From Polyangiaceae bacterium (GTDB lineage: Bacteria > Myxococcota_A > Polyangia > Polyangiales > Polyangiaceae), in the NCBI GenBank assembly GCA_020633205.1, contig JACKEB010000010.1, forward strand, positions 1,364,001 through 1,428,000: a stretch of DNA of 64,000 bases. The letters run 5' to 3'. Under the pieces are notes generated by a model, which did not search any database, was not told the origin of the DNA, and saw nothing but the letters and a program-made list of their open reading frames with translations. Each line of letters starts with the position of its first letter. Position 1 is the first letter of the stretch. Both the position numbers and the translations under genes were made by a program. This document shows positions 1 to 8,762 of the stretch, piece after piece.

Positions 1-50
1 CGGTCCCTCATACCCGCCACACTGGGTTGCACGCGCCCGGCCGAGCCACG

Positions 51-731
51 TCAGCTGCCCACCGCGCCCGCCGCGAACACATAGCCTACACCTCTTACCG
101 TGCGGATCCGTTCCTTGCCCAAAGCTCCGAGCTTCTTTCGCAAGTGGGAGACGTGCACATCTACCGTACGCTCACCAACTGCCACATCGCTACGACCTGC
201 CTCATCGAGCAAGCGCCCCCGCGGAATGACCCGGCCGGGGCGGCGCATCAACGCGACCAACAGGTCCAGCTCGAGGCCGGTGAGCTCGAGCCATTCCCCA
301 TCCAGCTCTGCGCGGCGCTCGGCCGGGTAGACCACGAGGCCATCGATGCACAGGCGCTCGTCCCCCAGCTCGTTGCGAACACGCCTCAGCACCGCTCTCA
401 CGCGCGCCAGGAGCTCGCGAGGACTGAAGGGCTTAGGCAAATAGTCATCCGCTCCGAGCTCGAGGCCCACGACGCGATCGGTCTCATCGCCCTTCGCCGT
501 GAGCATGATCACGGGGATGCTATTATCCTCGCGGATCCGCTTGAGCACCTCGAGGCCGTCCATGCCCGGCATCATCACATCGAGCAGCACCGCGTCGTAG
601 GCGCCACGAGCCAACATGCTGAGTCCCGAGCGACCGTCGGCGGCGTGCTCGGAGACCACGCCGTTTTGGGTGAGAAATCCCTGCAAGAGCTCATAGAGTC
701 GCTTGTCATCATCGACGATCAGTAGCTTCAC
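51..731 (-). CDS. OmpR/CpxR-family response regulator
   Basis: A 226-residue two-domain response regulator. The N-terminal receiver starts LLIVDDD and carries the acidic pair, the phospho-acceptor Asp in VLLDVMMPGMDG (about residue 51) and the conserved Lys in LPKPF. The C-terminal half is a winged-helix OmpR-type DNA-binding domain (VSHLRKKLG, IRTVRGVGYVF). It begins with GTG at 731. It follows two minus-strand genes, a small membrane protein and a Spy/CpxP/ZraP-like His-rich protein, so the trio resembles a Cpx/Zra envelope- or metal-stress operon. The partner histidine kinase would be expected next on the minus strand, outside the window. The family call is secure; the stimulus is inferred from the neighbours. 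Confidence 0.95.
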   Translation of the reverse strand: MKLLIVDDDKRLYELLQGFLTQNGVVSEHAADGRSGLSMLARGAYDAVLLDVMMPGMDGLEVLKRIREDNSIPVIMLTAKGDETDRVVGLELGADDYLPKPFSPRELLARVRAVLRRVRNELGDERLCIDGLVVYPAERRAELDGEWLELTGLELDLLVALMRRPGRVIPRGRLLDEAGRSDVAVGERTVDVHVSHLRKKLGALGKERIRTVRGVGYVFAAGAVGS

Positions 732-869
732 GTAGGCTCCCAGCTCCTCAAGTAGCAGCCCGACCGTGGCGCCGCTAGGCAGCGCTCACGGCATCGCGCG
801 GGGAGGCGCGAACAAACAGATTGCGGCGCTGCCATCACGGGGGTCATCGGTGTCGTAGGGAGAGCGAGA

Positions 870-1178
870 TCAGGGACGTGCGGGCGGCGGAGGCGCTGGC
901 GGCTGTCCGGGCGGCGGCGGGGCGGCCCAGTAGGGAGACTGCCATGGCCCGTAGCCCCATGCGTCGGGACGCGGTGGACGGTAGTCCGGCGTTGACTGAG
1001 CGCGCCGGCGATCTGCTGCGTCGAGGCATACGTCGGCCACGTGGCGCTCGAAGTAGCTCCGGCGCATGTCGTGATGACGATGCATACGAAACGCCATACT
1101 CGCGAAGCCACCGGCAAAACCAAAGAAGGCTCCGAGCACCAAGAGCAGCTTGAGCACACGGTATCTCATATGTCTCAT
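870..1178 (-). CDS. Small membrane protein with Pro-rich C-terminus
   Basis: About 102 residues, no recognised family. One hydrophobic segment near the N-terminus (LKLLLVLGAFFGFAGGFA) is followed by a charged His/Arg-rich stretch and a C-terminal tail rich in Pro, Tyr and Trp. I place the start at ATG 1178 because it overlaps the stop of the upstream gene as ATGA and has a GAGGAG SD about 7 nt upstream. That arrangement implies translational coupling. Position between a CpxP-like protein and a response regulator suggests an envelope-stress accessory role, which is inference only. Confidence 0.65.
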   Translation of the reverse strand: MRHMRYRVLKLLLVLGAFFGFAGGFASMAFRMHRHHDMRRSYFERHVADVCLDAADRRRAQSTPDYRPPRPDAWGYGPWQSPYWAAPPPPGQPPAPPPPARP

Positions 1179-1711
1179 CACCAGCGCTCCTCTCTCTGCC
1201 AACGACCGAAGGGCAGCTCTCCGCGCTCGATCCAGTCCGCAAGCTGCGCGCGCTGACGCTCATCTAGTGCTGCGTGGGTGCGACTCAGCGCACCGACGCC
1301 GGTCTTGCGGAACTCGCTCAAGAGGTCGTCGTGTTGCGCGAACAACTGACCAAGTCGCTCGACGTCGAGCTCCTCGGCCCGCAGCGCTGCAGATATTTCC
1401 TTGCGGCTATCCGCAAGCTGGCCACGTAGCTTACGGCCGCCATCCATCACTTCGCCAATCGCGGCCTGAAGCTCTCGCTCCTGACCCGGGCTGGTCTCGA
1501 GGCGCTCGAAGACACGGCGCATCGCCATATCCCTGAACCGGCCACCGAAGCCACCGCGGTGATGTCCAGGGTGATGGTGCCCTCCGCAAGCATGAGGCCC
1601 GCCCCAGCGCTCGCCTCCACCGTAGGCGAATGCCATGCGGTGCCAACGTTCACGGCGAATCACCGCGAACAAGCCTGCCAAGCAGGCCGCTCCAAATAGA
1701 AATCCAAACAT
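1178..1711 (-). CDS. Spy/CpxP/ZraP-like His-rich periplasmic or membrane-anchored protein
   Basis: About 177 residues. A hydrophobic N-terminus (MFGFLFGAACLAGLFAV) is followed by a Gly/His cluster (CGGHHHPGHHRGG) that looks metal-binding, and then a long helical region ending in LDERQRAQLADW, which resembles the LTxxQ motifs of CpxP/Spy/ZraP proteins. The start at 1711 is preferred over an upstream in-frame codon because AAAGGAG lies 5 nt before it. Family members bind metal or buffer misfolded periplasmic protein and feed back on a two-component system. Here the gene leads an operon that ends in an OmpR-family regulator. Homology is judged from motifs and may be remote. Confidence 0.7.
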   Translation of the reverse strand: MFGFLFGAACLAGLFAVIRRERWHRMAFAYGGGERWGGPHACGGHHHPGHHRGGFGGRFRDMAMRRVFERLETSPGQERELQAAIGEVMDGGRKLRGQLADSRKEISAALRAEELDVERLGQLFAQHDDLLSEFRKTGVGALSRTHAALDERQRAQLADWIERGELPFGRWQREERW

Positions 1712-1760
1712 CGAGGCTCCTTTCAGTGTTTGCTCGATGACTGGAGCTTGGTGCGAGCGG

Positions 1761-1789
1761 GTTAAGGCCAAAGCTCGGCGAGTGTTAAG
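1761..1789. promoter_or_regulatory. Candidate response-regulator direct repeat
   Basis: GTTAAG occurs at 1761-1766 and 1784-1789 (CTTAAC on the minus strand), 23 bp apart and about 50-80 bp upstream of the CpxP-like start. OmpR-family regulators bind direct repeats about two helical turns apart, so this could be the autoregulatory site of the downstream regulator. The call rests only on spacing and position. Confidence 0.25.
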
Positions 1790-1837
1790 AAGTGTGTCGG
1801 CACCAACGCAAAGAGCCAGTCCCTGATGGGCCTGGCT

Positions 1838-2017
1838 CTAGCAGGATGCTGAAAAACTCCGTTTTTCAGCATCCTGCGCGCTTATCCGCGCGGATCTCTG
1901 AACCACGCTCTCGCAAAACCCCATAGAAGTGAGGGTTTTGCGAGAGCGTGATCTGGCCGAGTTGTGCGCGGGCACGGTTGTTGTTGTTTGGCAGGGTGTT
2001 TTTCAACACCCTGCTAG
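1838..2017. mobile_element. MITE-like palindromic element, 180 bp, no ORF
   Basis: The ends are inverted repeats: CTAGCAGGATGCTGAAAAAC at 1838-1857 and, on the opposite strand, CTAGCAGGGTGTTGAAAAAC at 1998-2017 (18 of 20 match). Each end is itself a hairpin: 1841-1857 pairs with 1861-1877, and 1991-2000 with 2005-2014. A third perfect 17-bp inverted repeat sits in the middle (1904-1920 with 1934-1950). There is no coding potential inside. CTAG at both borders is compatible with a 4-bp target duplication of the YTAR type used by IS5-group elements. It lies 30 bp past the kinase stop and could also act as a terminator. A non-autonomous element mobilised in trans is the likeliest reading. Confidence 0.7.
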
Positions 2018-2047
2018 ATCGATTGCGGCGACGAGTGGCCGCGAAGC

Positions 2048-3532
2048 TCAGCGGTAGGGGTTGAACAGGGGATCCTCCTTGGGCGGAGGCGGGGTCGGCG
2101 GCTTCTCCTCGACGGGCTTTTCTTCCGGAGGCTTGTCCTTGGTCTTGGGCGGAGGCGCCCAGCGGTAGTATCCGCGCGGTTTCGCCTTGCTGTCCTCTTC
2201 GGGCTCAGCACTCGCGGAAGGCGCCGCGCTAGGCGCGGCGCTCGCGCTCGCGCTCGCTGTCGCCGTCTCCGCTGGCTTGGGCTCTGCTGGCGGAGCAACG
2301 GCGGGCGCCGTCTCCACCGGAGCCGAGGCGGTTGGCATTGCCGCCGCAACCTCGGGTTGGCCGCGGTTGCAGCTCCTCACCCCAAACAACACAGCGACCA
2401 CACCCAAAGCAGCAACACCGATGAAAGCGAACATCCAGCGCCCACGCTCGGGCGCTTGCTCCGGAAGCTCACGTACCTCGAGGATATCGGACACATCCTC
2501 CAGGGACTCGGTGGAATCGGGTGCAGGCTCTAAGCTGCTGTCCCTGGTGAGCGCCTCGCGCACCAAAGCCTGTCGCCCCTCGAGCGAGTCCCCCAAGACT
2601 TGCTTGCAGTAGCTCGCAACCGTATCTCGCGAAGCCAGCGAGTCCAATTTCCGCGCGGTTTTTTCAAGGGACTCTGCGAAATCGGCACAAGTCGGGTAGC
2701 GATCATCAGGCTCTCGCTCGAGGGCCTTCATCACGGCAGCCTCGAGCTCTTCGGGCACCGAAGGTTCGATCTCGCGAATCGGCGGCACTCGGTCGTTCAG
2801 CAGTCGCGTGAGCGTGTCGACCTCGTTGCTGCCACGAAACAGCCGACGACCGGTGAGGGCCTCCCACAGGACGATTCCAGCAGCGAACACATCGGCGCGG
2901 CGGTCCACGTCCTTGCCAGTGGCCTGCTCGGGCGCCATGTACGCGAGCTTGCCCTTCATCTGCCCGACGCGTGTCGACGTCAGGCGTTGAGAGGCCCGCG
3001 CGATCCCGAAGTCGAGGATCATCGAGTTGCCGGACGTCCCAACCAGGATATTCTGCGGGGAAACATCTCGGTGCACCAACCCGCGCGGGTTGCCGTCGGC
3101 ATCCGTCAGCTCATGAGCCGCATGCAGCCCTCCCAGCGCGTCGAGCACGATGCGAATTGCGATCCCCGCATCGACGCGACCGTTTTCCTCGTGCTGGGCA
3201 GCGAAAACCAAGAGGTTCGACATGGCGCCGCCCTCGACGTACTCCATCACCAAGCAGAGCCCCTGCGGTGTCTGGTCGATGTCGAGCGTGGGAACGACGT
3301 GGGGGTGCCTGATCTCCGCGACGAGGCGCGCCTCGTCGAGGAACATATTCACGAACTCTTTCTCTTCCGAGAGGTGCGGGTGCAGCCGCTTGATCGCAAC
3401 CAAGCGCTGGAAGCCCCCCAACCCGCCAAGGTACGCGAGATAGACCGTGGCCATCCCACCTGACGCGAGTTCACAGATGACCTTGTACCGACCGATTCGC
3501 TCACCGGCTTCGATGCTTTGCTGCACGCTCAT
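2048..3532 (-). CDS. Membrane-anchored Hanks-type Ser/Thr protein kinase
   Basis: 494 residues. The kinase domain occupies about 15-300: Gly-rich loop SGGMATVY, Lys48 in VAIK, catalytic loop HRDVSPQN, DFG, and the APE motif as MAPEQA. One transmembrane helix near residues 370-388 (FIGVAALGVVAVLFGV) is followed by an extracytoplasmic tail rich in Ala/Pro/Ser/Glu and Lys/Pro, ending DPLFNPYR, with no recognisable sensor domain. The catalytic-loop Lys (HRDxKPxN) is Ser here; Asp and Asn are kept, so it is probably active. The ATG at 3532 directly precedes the domain. It appears monocistronic; the MITE-like element follows its stop. Confidence 0.95.
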   Translation of the reverse strand: MSVQQSIEAGERIGRYKVICELASGGMATVYLAYLGGLGGFQRLVAIKRLHPHLSEEKEFVNMFLDEARLVAEIRHPHVVPTLDIDQTPQGLCLVMEYVEGGAMSNLLVFAAQHEENGRVDAGIAIRIVLDALGGLHAAHELTDADGNPRGLVHRDVSPQNILVGTSGNSMILDFGIARASQRLTSTRVGQMKGKLAYMAPEQATGKDVDRRADVFAAGIVLWEALTGRRLFRGSNEVDTLTRLLNDRVPPIREIEPSVPEELEAAVMKALEREPDDRYPTCADFAESLEKTARKLDSLASRDTVASYCKQVLGDSLEGRQALVREALTRDSSLEPAPDSTESLEDVSDILEVRELPEQAPERGRWMFAFIGVAALGVVAVLFGVRSCNRGQPEVAAAMPTASAPVETAPAVAPPAEPKPAETATASASASAAPSAAPSASAEPEEDSKAKPRGYYRWAPPPKTKDKPPEEKPVEEKPPTPPPPKEDPLFNPYR

Positions 3533-4424
3533 CGCGTTCCTTGGGCGCCCTCCCGGCGTGCGGAAAAATTCCGCTTCAAATAGTGTTTCTCAACCGCGTC
3601 ACGCCCGCAAGCCCCGCTTTCGAGGCTAGCGAAGCTTTCCCCAAGGCGTTCCGCGCCTCAGCTTGATCTTCGCTGATCCTCCGACGCTGATCCTCTCACG
3701 CTGGCCTTTGATGCTGCTGTTCACCTCTGACTCTCGACGTTTGGCGGGACGTTCGACTCACTGACGTGTTTCACCCCAGATCGTGTTGGGGGGAGCGGCT
3801 CTTATTTTTTCCAAAGCCAGCACCTTCCACAACCTCTCCCGCCTTCAGGCGCCAGCGCCGCCGCTTTTTTCCCGACGAGCTGTTTCCCGAACCCCGCGCA
3901 TGTACGCATCGCTCCCACCTGCACGTGGGTCGTTGCGGCTGGTGGAAGTGAGCGGGCCGCTCGCCCGGCATTCGCCCGGCGGCGTGCGGGAGCAGCTGGG
4001 TTCGCCCGCCTCCCCCTCCCCCCCTCACCACCTCCACACGCACGCGCCGAGTCACGCGAAGCCGCCCTGAGGATGAGTTTCTGAGCCGCGGCGAGAAAAA
4101 TCCGCCTGCCGGTTCTCGCCGAGCTGGCCTGTGATTGAGTCAGCCTGAGACGGGCGTGTGCCACCTGGAGGTTTCCGCGACGACGGAAGATTGTGTCCCC
4201 GCGCTCCCCACGCGGAAATTCGTCGGCTCAAGGGGAGAATCGAACGGCATTCCGCAGCACAACGTTGCGTCCCCACGAAGCACTCGCGAGTTGTGCCATC
4301 TCGCTGCTGGAGGCAGCCGTCGAGAAAGCGTGTTAGTGGCGAGCACGCTCCGTACCCCTCTCGCTCGCGCCTCGGCGCGACGGCAATAGCTCGCGCCACC
4401 ACCGGCGCTTCGGAAAGGACCCCC
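3533..4424. other. Long intergenic region between divergent genes
   Basis: About 890 bp upstream of both the minus-strand kinase and the plus-strand protease. The open frames here are short, lack domain-like composition and are mutually overlapping on both strands, so I call none. Short direct repeats around GCTGATCCTC occur at 3670-3700. It must hold both promoters, but I cannot place them. A small RNA is possible in a gap this long; I see no specific support for one. Confidence 0.4.
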
Positions 4425-6689
4425 ATGCGTCGCTCGATCGCCCTGCTCGCCTTGCTCGCCTGCTCCGTCCCCGGCCTGGATGCCGCGGCAGCCACCTGGC
4501 ACAAACCGACGACCCATCAAGGCGTCGTGGCGACCCAAGGAACCAACCTTTCGAAGCTAGCGAGTCAGTACCTCGAATCCGCAAGGAAAGACTTGCGGCT
4601 CGGTAAAGCCACGCTCGTACTGCAGCGGGAGCTGAGCCTACACGGCAGCAACACCGTGCGCTTCGCTCAAACCCATCGCGGGTTGCCGGTTCTGGGGGCG
4701 GGCGTCGTCGTGCGCCTGGACGACTCCGGAACGATCTCACGCAGCGTGGTCGAGGTGGCGGAGAGCCTGAGCGTCGATGTCGCGCCGAAGCTGAGCCAGG
4801 GCGAAGCGCTGGAGCGCGCCGCGCAGTTCGGTGTCAATCGCAGCCTGGCGGCACCGCGCTTCTTGCTCGCGGTGCTCCCGTCCGCCCAGGGCGCGGGCTT
4901 CTTGGTGTGGCAAGTGGATGTGCCCAGCGCGAAGGGCGGCTTTCGCTACCTGATTGACGCACACGACGGCACGTTGCGCGGCGGCGGCCCCCTGGGTCGC
5001 TCGGTCATGGGACGGGTCTACGACAAGGATCCCGTCACCACGCCCACGCTGGTCGACAAGGAGCTTCTCGAGCTGGTGTCGGGTACGCCGCAGCACCTGA
5101 ACGGCTGGAACGGCAATCTCACCGTAACCAACTACGTCAGCGGCGATCCGAATCAGGGTCAAGTGGTCGTCGAACAGGTGCTCGAGCCGAACTCGGGAGA
5201 GGACTTCCTCTATGACCCGCCCACGGATCCGAAGGACGCGAAGGACGCGTTCGCCCAGGTCAACCTCTACTACCACCTGACGCGAATGAAGGCGTTCTAC
5301 GAGACCGACCTCAACATCGACATGAGCGCCTCCAGCTGGAAGTTGGTCGCGGTCGCGAACATGCAGGAGAGCGGCTCGCCCCTCGACAACGCGTTCTTCT
5401 CTCCGCAGGGAATCAACTCCAGCGGCTTCAATGCGCCAAACATGATTGGCATCGGCCAAGGCTCGAGCGTCGACTTCGCATTGGACAGCGATGTGTTCCT
5501 GCACGAGTTCACCCACTACGTGAGCGACAACGCCATCGGCTACAACGGCGGTCAGACCCAAACCAGCGAGTATGGTCTGTCACCTTGGGGCGGCGCGATC
5601 GACGAGGGCATCAGCGACTACTTCGCTTGCACGGAGAACGAGAGTGCCGTGCTAGGCGAGACGTCGCTCGGCGCGCTTGGCGCGGAGCGAAACCTCGAGG
5701 ACACGTCCAAGAGCTGCCCGAGCGATCTGATCGGCGAGGTGCACGCCGATGGCGAAGTGATTGGTAGCCTGGGCTGGAGCCTCCGCAAGGAGTTTGGCAA
5801 GTCGGTTGCTGACCGCCTGGTATGGGGCGCCGCGAGCCTCTTGGTGAGCAGGTCGACGCTCGGCGACTTTGCCAGGGGCATCCAGCAGACCGCGGCCGAG
5901 CTCGAGACGGCCGGCGACCTCACCAGCGCTGACGTAACGAAGATCGACGACATGATCGCGGCGCGCGGGCTCGACGACTGCGACAACGAACTCACCCTCG
6001 AGGACGGCCAGCCGATCGCCACCAACATGCTGGGTCTAGACATCGTCGCCAGCTTGCTGGGCGGCAGCTGCCAGCAGGCGAAGCAGTACGTCAGTCTCAG
6101 CAGCCTGTTTCACTTCCAGGCCACCCCGCAGGCTGACGCGAAGGGGATTCGCTTCAACGTGAACTTGTTCCCGGAGCGCACCAACGGCCTCGACTGGGGG
6201 ATTTACGTGCGGCGGGAGCAACACGTCGGCTTCAAGAACACCGGGTTCATCCCCGAGGTGAGCACTTACGACTACGCCGTGGAGAATCTCGACACGCGAA
6301 CCGGCGAACTCGTGATCGACGAGAACAGCAACCCGCCCTTCGACCCCTCCGTCACTTACCACATGGTAATCGGGCACCAGAACTGTCCGCTGAGTTCCCC
6401 CGAAGTCAGCTTCGACAGCCTATCGGAGACGGGCAGCGGAGGCGCCGGCGGCACCGGCGGCGCAGCCACTGGCGGCACCGGTGGTAGCGTTGGCGGCAGC
6501 GGCGGCAGCGCTGGCGCCATCACGGCTGGCGGCACCGGTGGCACCGGCGGCACCGGTGAGGCAGAGCCCGCGGATGAGACCACGGGTTGCGGCTGCTCGG
6601 TCCCTGGCACGTCGTCCACGCCGGCAGGTTCTCTGCTCGGCCTGATGCTTGGGCTCGGCGCGCTGATCCGTCGGCGCCGCAAGAGCTGA
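4425..6689 (+). CDS. Secreted M4/thermolysin-like zinc metalloprotease with MYXO-CTERM-like tail
   Basis: 754 residues from ATG 4425, which has an AAAGGA SD and a clean signal peptide (MRRSIALLALLACSVPGLDAA); an in-frame upstream extension looks non-coding. An FTP-like propeptide region (HRGLPVLGAGVVVRL) precedes the catalytic domain. The zinc motif HEFTHY is at about residue 360, and the third ligand Glu lies in GAIDEGISDYFA at about 394, the thermolysin/fungalysin arrangement. A C-terminal domain leads to a Gly/Thr/Ser-rich linker, then TGCGCSVP, a hydrophobic segment (LLGLMLGLGAL) and RRRRKS. This tripartite Cys/TM/Arg tail matches the MYXO-CTERM surface-anchoring signal of myxobacteria. 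Likely a surface or secreted protease used in feeding. Confidence 0.92.
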   Translation: MRRSIALLALLACSVPGLDAAAATWHKPTTHQGVVATQGTNLSKLASQYLESARKDLRLGKATLVLQRELSLHGSNTVRFAQTHRGLPVLGAGVVVRLDDSGTISRSVVEVAESLSVDVAPKLSQGEALERAAQFGVNRSLAAPRFLLAVLPSAQGAGFLVWQVDVPSAKGGFRYLIDAHDGTLRGGGPLGRSVMGRVYDKDPVTTPTLVDKELLELVSGTPQHLNGWNGNLTVTNYVSGDPNQGQVVVEQVLEPNSGEDFLYDPPTDPKDAKDAFAQVNLYYHLTRMKAFYETDLNIDMSASSWKLVAVANMQESGSPLDNAFFSPQGINSSGFNAPNMIGIGQGSSVDFALDSDVFLHEFTHYVSDNAIGYNGGQTQTSEYGLSPWGGAIDEGISDYFACTENESAVLGETSLGALGAERNLEDTSKSCPSDLIGEVHADGEVIGSLGWSLRKEFGKSVADRLVWGAASLLVSRSTLGDFARGIQQTAAELETAGDLTSADVTKIDDMIAARGLDDCDNELTLEDGQPIATNMLGLDIVASLLGGSCQQAKQYVSLSSLFHFQATPQADAKGIRFNVNLFPERTNGLDWGIYVRREQHVGFKNTGFIPEVSTYDYAVENLDTRTGELVIDENSNPPFDPSVTYHMVIGHQNCPLSSPEVSFDSLSETGSGGAGGTGGAATGGTGGSVGGSGGSAGAITAGGTGGTGGTGEAEPADETTGCGCSVPGTSSTPAGSLLGLMLGLGALIRRRRKS

Positions 6690-6693
6690 ACCG

Positions 6694-8472
6694 CTACGAA
6701 GCACGGGGGGAGCTAGCTCCCCCCGGCTCTCCTTCCGCGACCGACTCTCGCGGCAGCAGCTCTCGCAGAAGCCACGCTTGCGCAAACAGCGAGTTCTCGA
6801 TCGCATTCAGACGCTCGACGCTGCGCCCCAGTAGCACCAGCGGCAAGCTGATGAACAACAGGTTCCCCACCGCAAGCAACATCAGAGTCGGACCGGCGCT
6901 GAGGGTGGCGAAGGTGGTCTTGATCCAAGCTGTGGTGTCTCCGCCGTATTGCGCGGGGAGCAGCCCCAGCCCCATCAGCACGCTTGGGATCAGCATGCTG
7001 CCGCACGCCAGCGCAACGTGTGCCGCGAGGAAACGCGGTTGAGGACGGCTGTTGGTCACCAGCACGACGCTCACCGCCAGGCTAAACCCGGGAACGTAGA
7101 TCCAAGGCCCAAGTAAGCAAGAGAACGCGCCAGTGATCAGCGCCAACAACGTGCCGTTGACCAAGAAGTGCTTCGGTTTGGTCCAGCCGAAGAAGCCCAT
7201 CATCGCCACCCAAGCCGCGCCCACCAGGCCGAACACCAAGAGCAACGCGAGCTGTGCGCCGGAGACCCCTGGGAACGCCAGCAGGAGCGCGCCTTGGACC
7301 AGCAAAGCCAGCCCGAAAGACAGCGCGCCGAGACGCGACGCCCGGGCGCGCTCCGCCGCTCTCAGCCTGGCATACTCCCCGCCCGCAGGTCCCGCGAACA
7401 CCTCCTCGGCTCGCTCGAAGAGCATTCCGATCAGTCGTAGAGCGGCGTGATCCTGAGGGTCGAGCGCCAAAGCCCTACTGAGCTCTTGCACCGCACGGGT
7501 TCGGGAACGGCTCGCGCCATCGGGCGATAGCAACGCATCAGCAAGCGCGAGTTCAGCGGCGACACGGTGCGCCCTCGCCCTCAACCGATCACGTTGCTCG
7601 ACAACGTGTCCGCGAAGCAGCGCTTCGAGGCGCTCTGAAAGCTCACGCGGACTCGCGACGCGTGCTGCAGGGTCCTCCGCACAAGCCTCCGAGGACAGTA
7701 GGCGAAGGTCGCGCTCGAGCGTGCTGCCGCTGAGCCGAGCTTGCGGCCCAGCCGGGCTCAGCCAGGCATCGACCAGCTGGTTCAAGATACGACCAAGCCC
7801 CCAAACGTCCGAGGCCGCGGTTGGCGTTTCCCCACGGCTCAGCTCTGGGGCGCGCCGCTCGCCGTCTAGCCACGCCTGGGCGACGGGTACTTCGCCGGAA
7901 AGCAACGGGGCAAACAAGGGGAGCTCTGCGGCACGCCTCAAGTCGATGCGCGCGCCCCCGGTCGTTTCCCGCGGTGGCTCGGCGGCCCACCAGTCAGTCA
8001 CGTAGACATCACCAAAGTTGCCAAGTAGCAACGCCTCCGACTGGAGGTTGGTGTGCAGCATGTCGCGACGATGCGCAGACTCGATCACAAGACAGGCGTG
8101 GGAGAAGTCGCTGAGCAGACGCTCGAGAGGATACTGGGTGACAACGTCTGGTGCGCCAGCGGCGATCCCATTGAGCACCTCCGCCAGGCTTTGCCCGTCG
8201 TTGTACGCGAGTACGAGATACGGGGGATCTTCACACGCGGTGTGGATCGCGAAAACGCCTGGATGCTGTAGCCAGGTCAAGGCAAACGCGGTGCGCACGA
8301 AGCACGCATGTGCGCATCCTGCATCCACATCCGTACGCGGGCGCCTCAGCACGACGAAACGCTGAAGCACGCCGTCGTATCCGCGATAGCTTTCGCTCCA
8401 CTCATCACGTCGAATCAGCTCTCCAACGCTGAAACGACCGCCGGGCAGCAGCTCCATCTGGGCGACGTCCAT
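6694..8472 (-). CDS. Polytopic membrane pseudokinase, paralogue of the divergent kinase
   Basis: About 592 residues. An N-terminal Hanks-kinase fold lacks the catalytic residues: the VAIK position reads VVLRRP, HRDxKPxN reads HTNLQSEA, and DFG reads DWW. A coiled segment and TPR-like stretch follow, then about six transmembrane helices and a C-terminal SLFAQAWLLREL motif. The same architecture and closing motif occur in the intact kinase transcribed away from it (8763-10829). I infer a duplicated pair in which this member became a non-catalytic regulator or scaffold. The start is uncertain: ATG 8472 or 8457 fits the domain, and a longer in-frame extension to 8643 is possible. No SD decides between them. 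Confidence 0.8.
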   Translation of the reverse strand: MDVAQMELLPGGRFSVGELIRRDEWSESYRGYDGVLQRFVVLRRPRTDVDAGCAHACFVRTAFALTWLQHPGVFAIHTACEDPPYLVLAYNDGQSLAEVLNGIAAGAPDVVTQYPLERLLSDFSHACLVIESAHRRDMLHTNLQSEALLLGNFGDVYVTDWWAAEPPRETTGGARIDLRRAAELPLFAPLLSGEVPVAQAWLDGERRAPELSRGETPTAASDVWGLGRILNQLVDAWLSPAGPQARLSGSTLERDLRLLSSEACAEDPAARVASPRELSERLEALLRGHVVEQRDRLRARAHRVAAELALADALLSPDGASRSRTRAVQELSRALALDPQDHAALRLIGMLFERAEEVFAGPAGGEYARLRAAERARASRLGALSFGLALLVQGALLLAFPGVSGAQLALLLVFGLVGAAWVAMMGFFGWTKPKHFLVNGTLLALITGAFSCLLGPWIYVPGFSLAVSVVLVTNSRPQPRFLAAHVALACGSMLIPSVLMGLGLLPAQYGGDTTAWIKTTFATLSAGPTLMLLAVGNLLFISLPLVLLGRSVERLNAIENSLFAQAWLLRELLPRESVAEGEPGGASSPRAS

Positions 8473-8762
8473 GGCTTCGCTGGCGCGAATCCCCGCCGCC
8501 TCCGCTTCCTGCCCCCGCACGATTCCGCAGTGTAACGCTCCCTGCCTCAGACGCCCAGCTCTGAAGCCATCGCCCGCGCCCCGGAATCGATCAGGGACCC
8601 ACTCGATCACGACCGGCCCGGACCGCTCCGCGAAGTCATACAAAGGTGAGCGCGACGAATCTGCGGTTAGACTGGTTTCCGCGGCGGTGGGCCGCTGCTA
8701 CGCTGAGTTCGTCGCTGGCCGGCAGGCGGGGACCGATTGGGTGGGGAACGAGGTTTATCGGA
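8473..8762. promoter_or_regulatory. Divergent promoter region of the kinase/pseudokinase pair
   Basis: 290 bp between the chosen starts of the two paralogues. Longer in-frame extensions exist on both strands and would nearly abut at 8643/8646, leaving almost no room for promoters; this is one reason for choosing the shorter starts. I could not identify -35/-10 or -24/-12 elements with confidence. Confidence 0.4.

Noticed and set aside
2600..3463. 287-codon plus-strand open frame
   Set aside because: Lies fully antisense to the conserved kinase domain at 2048-3532.
4230..4260. tRNA T-loop-like GTTCGATTC on the minus strand
   Set aside because: The flanking T-stem does not pair and no acceptor or anticodon arms can be built.
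4737..5561. 274-codon minus-strand open frame
   Set aside because: Antisense to the M4-like protease, which has conserved motifs across the same span.
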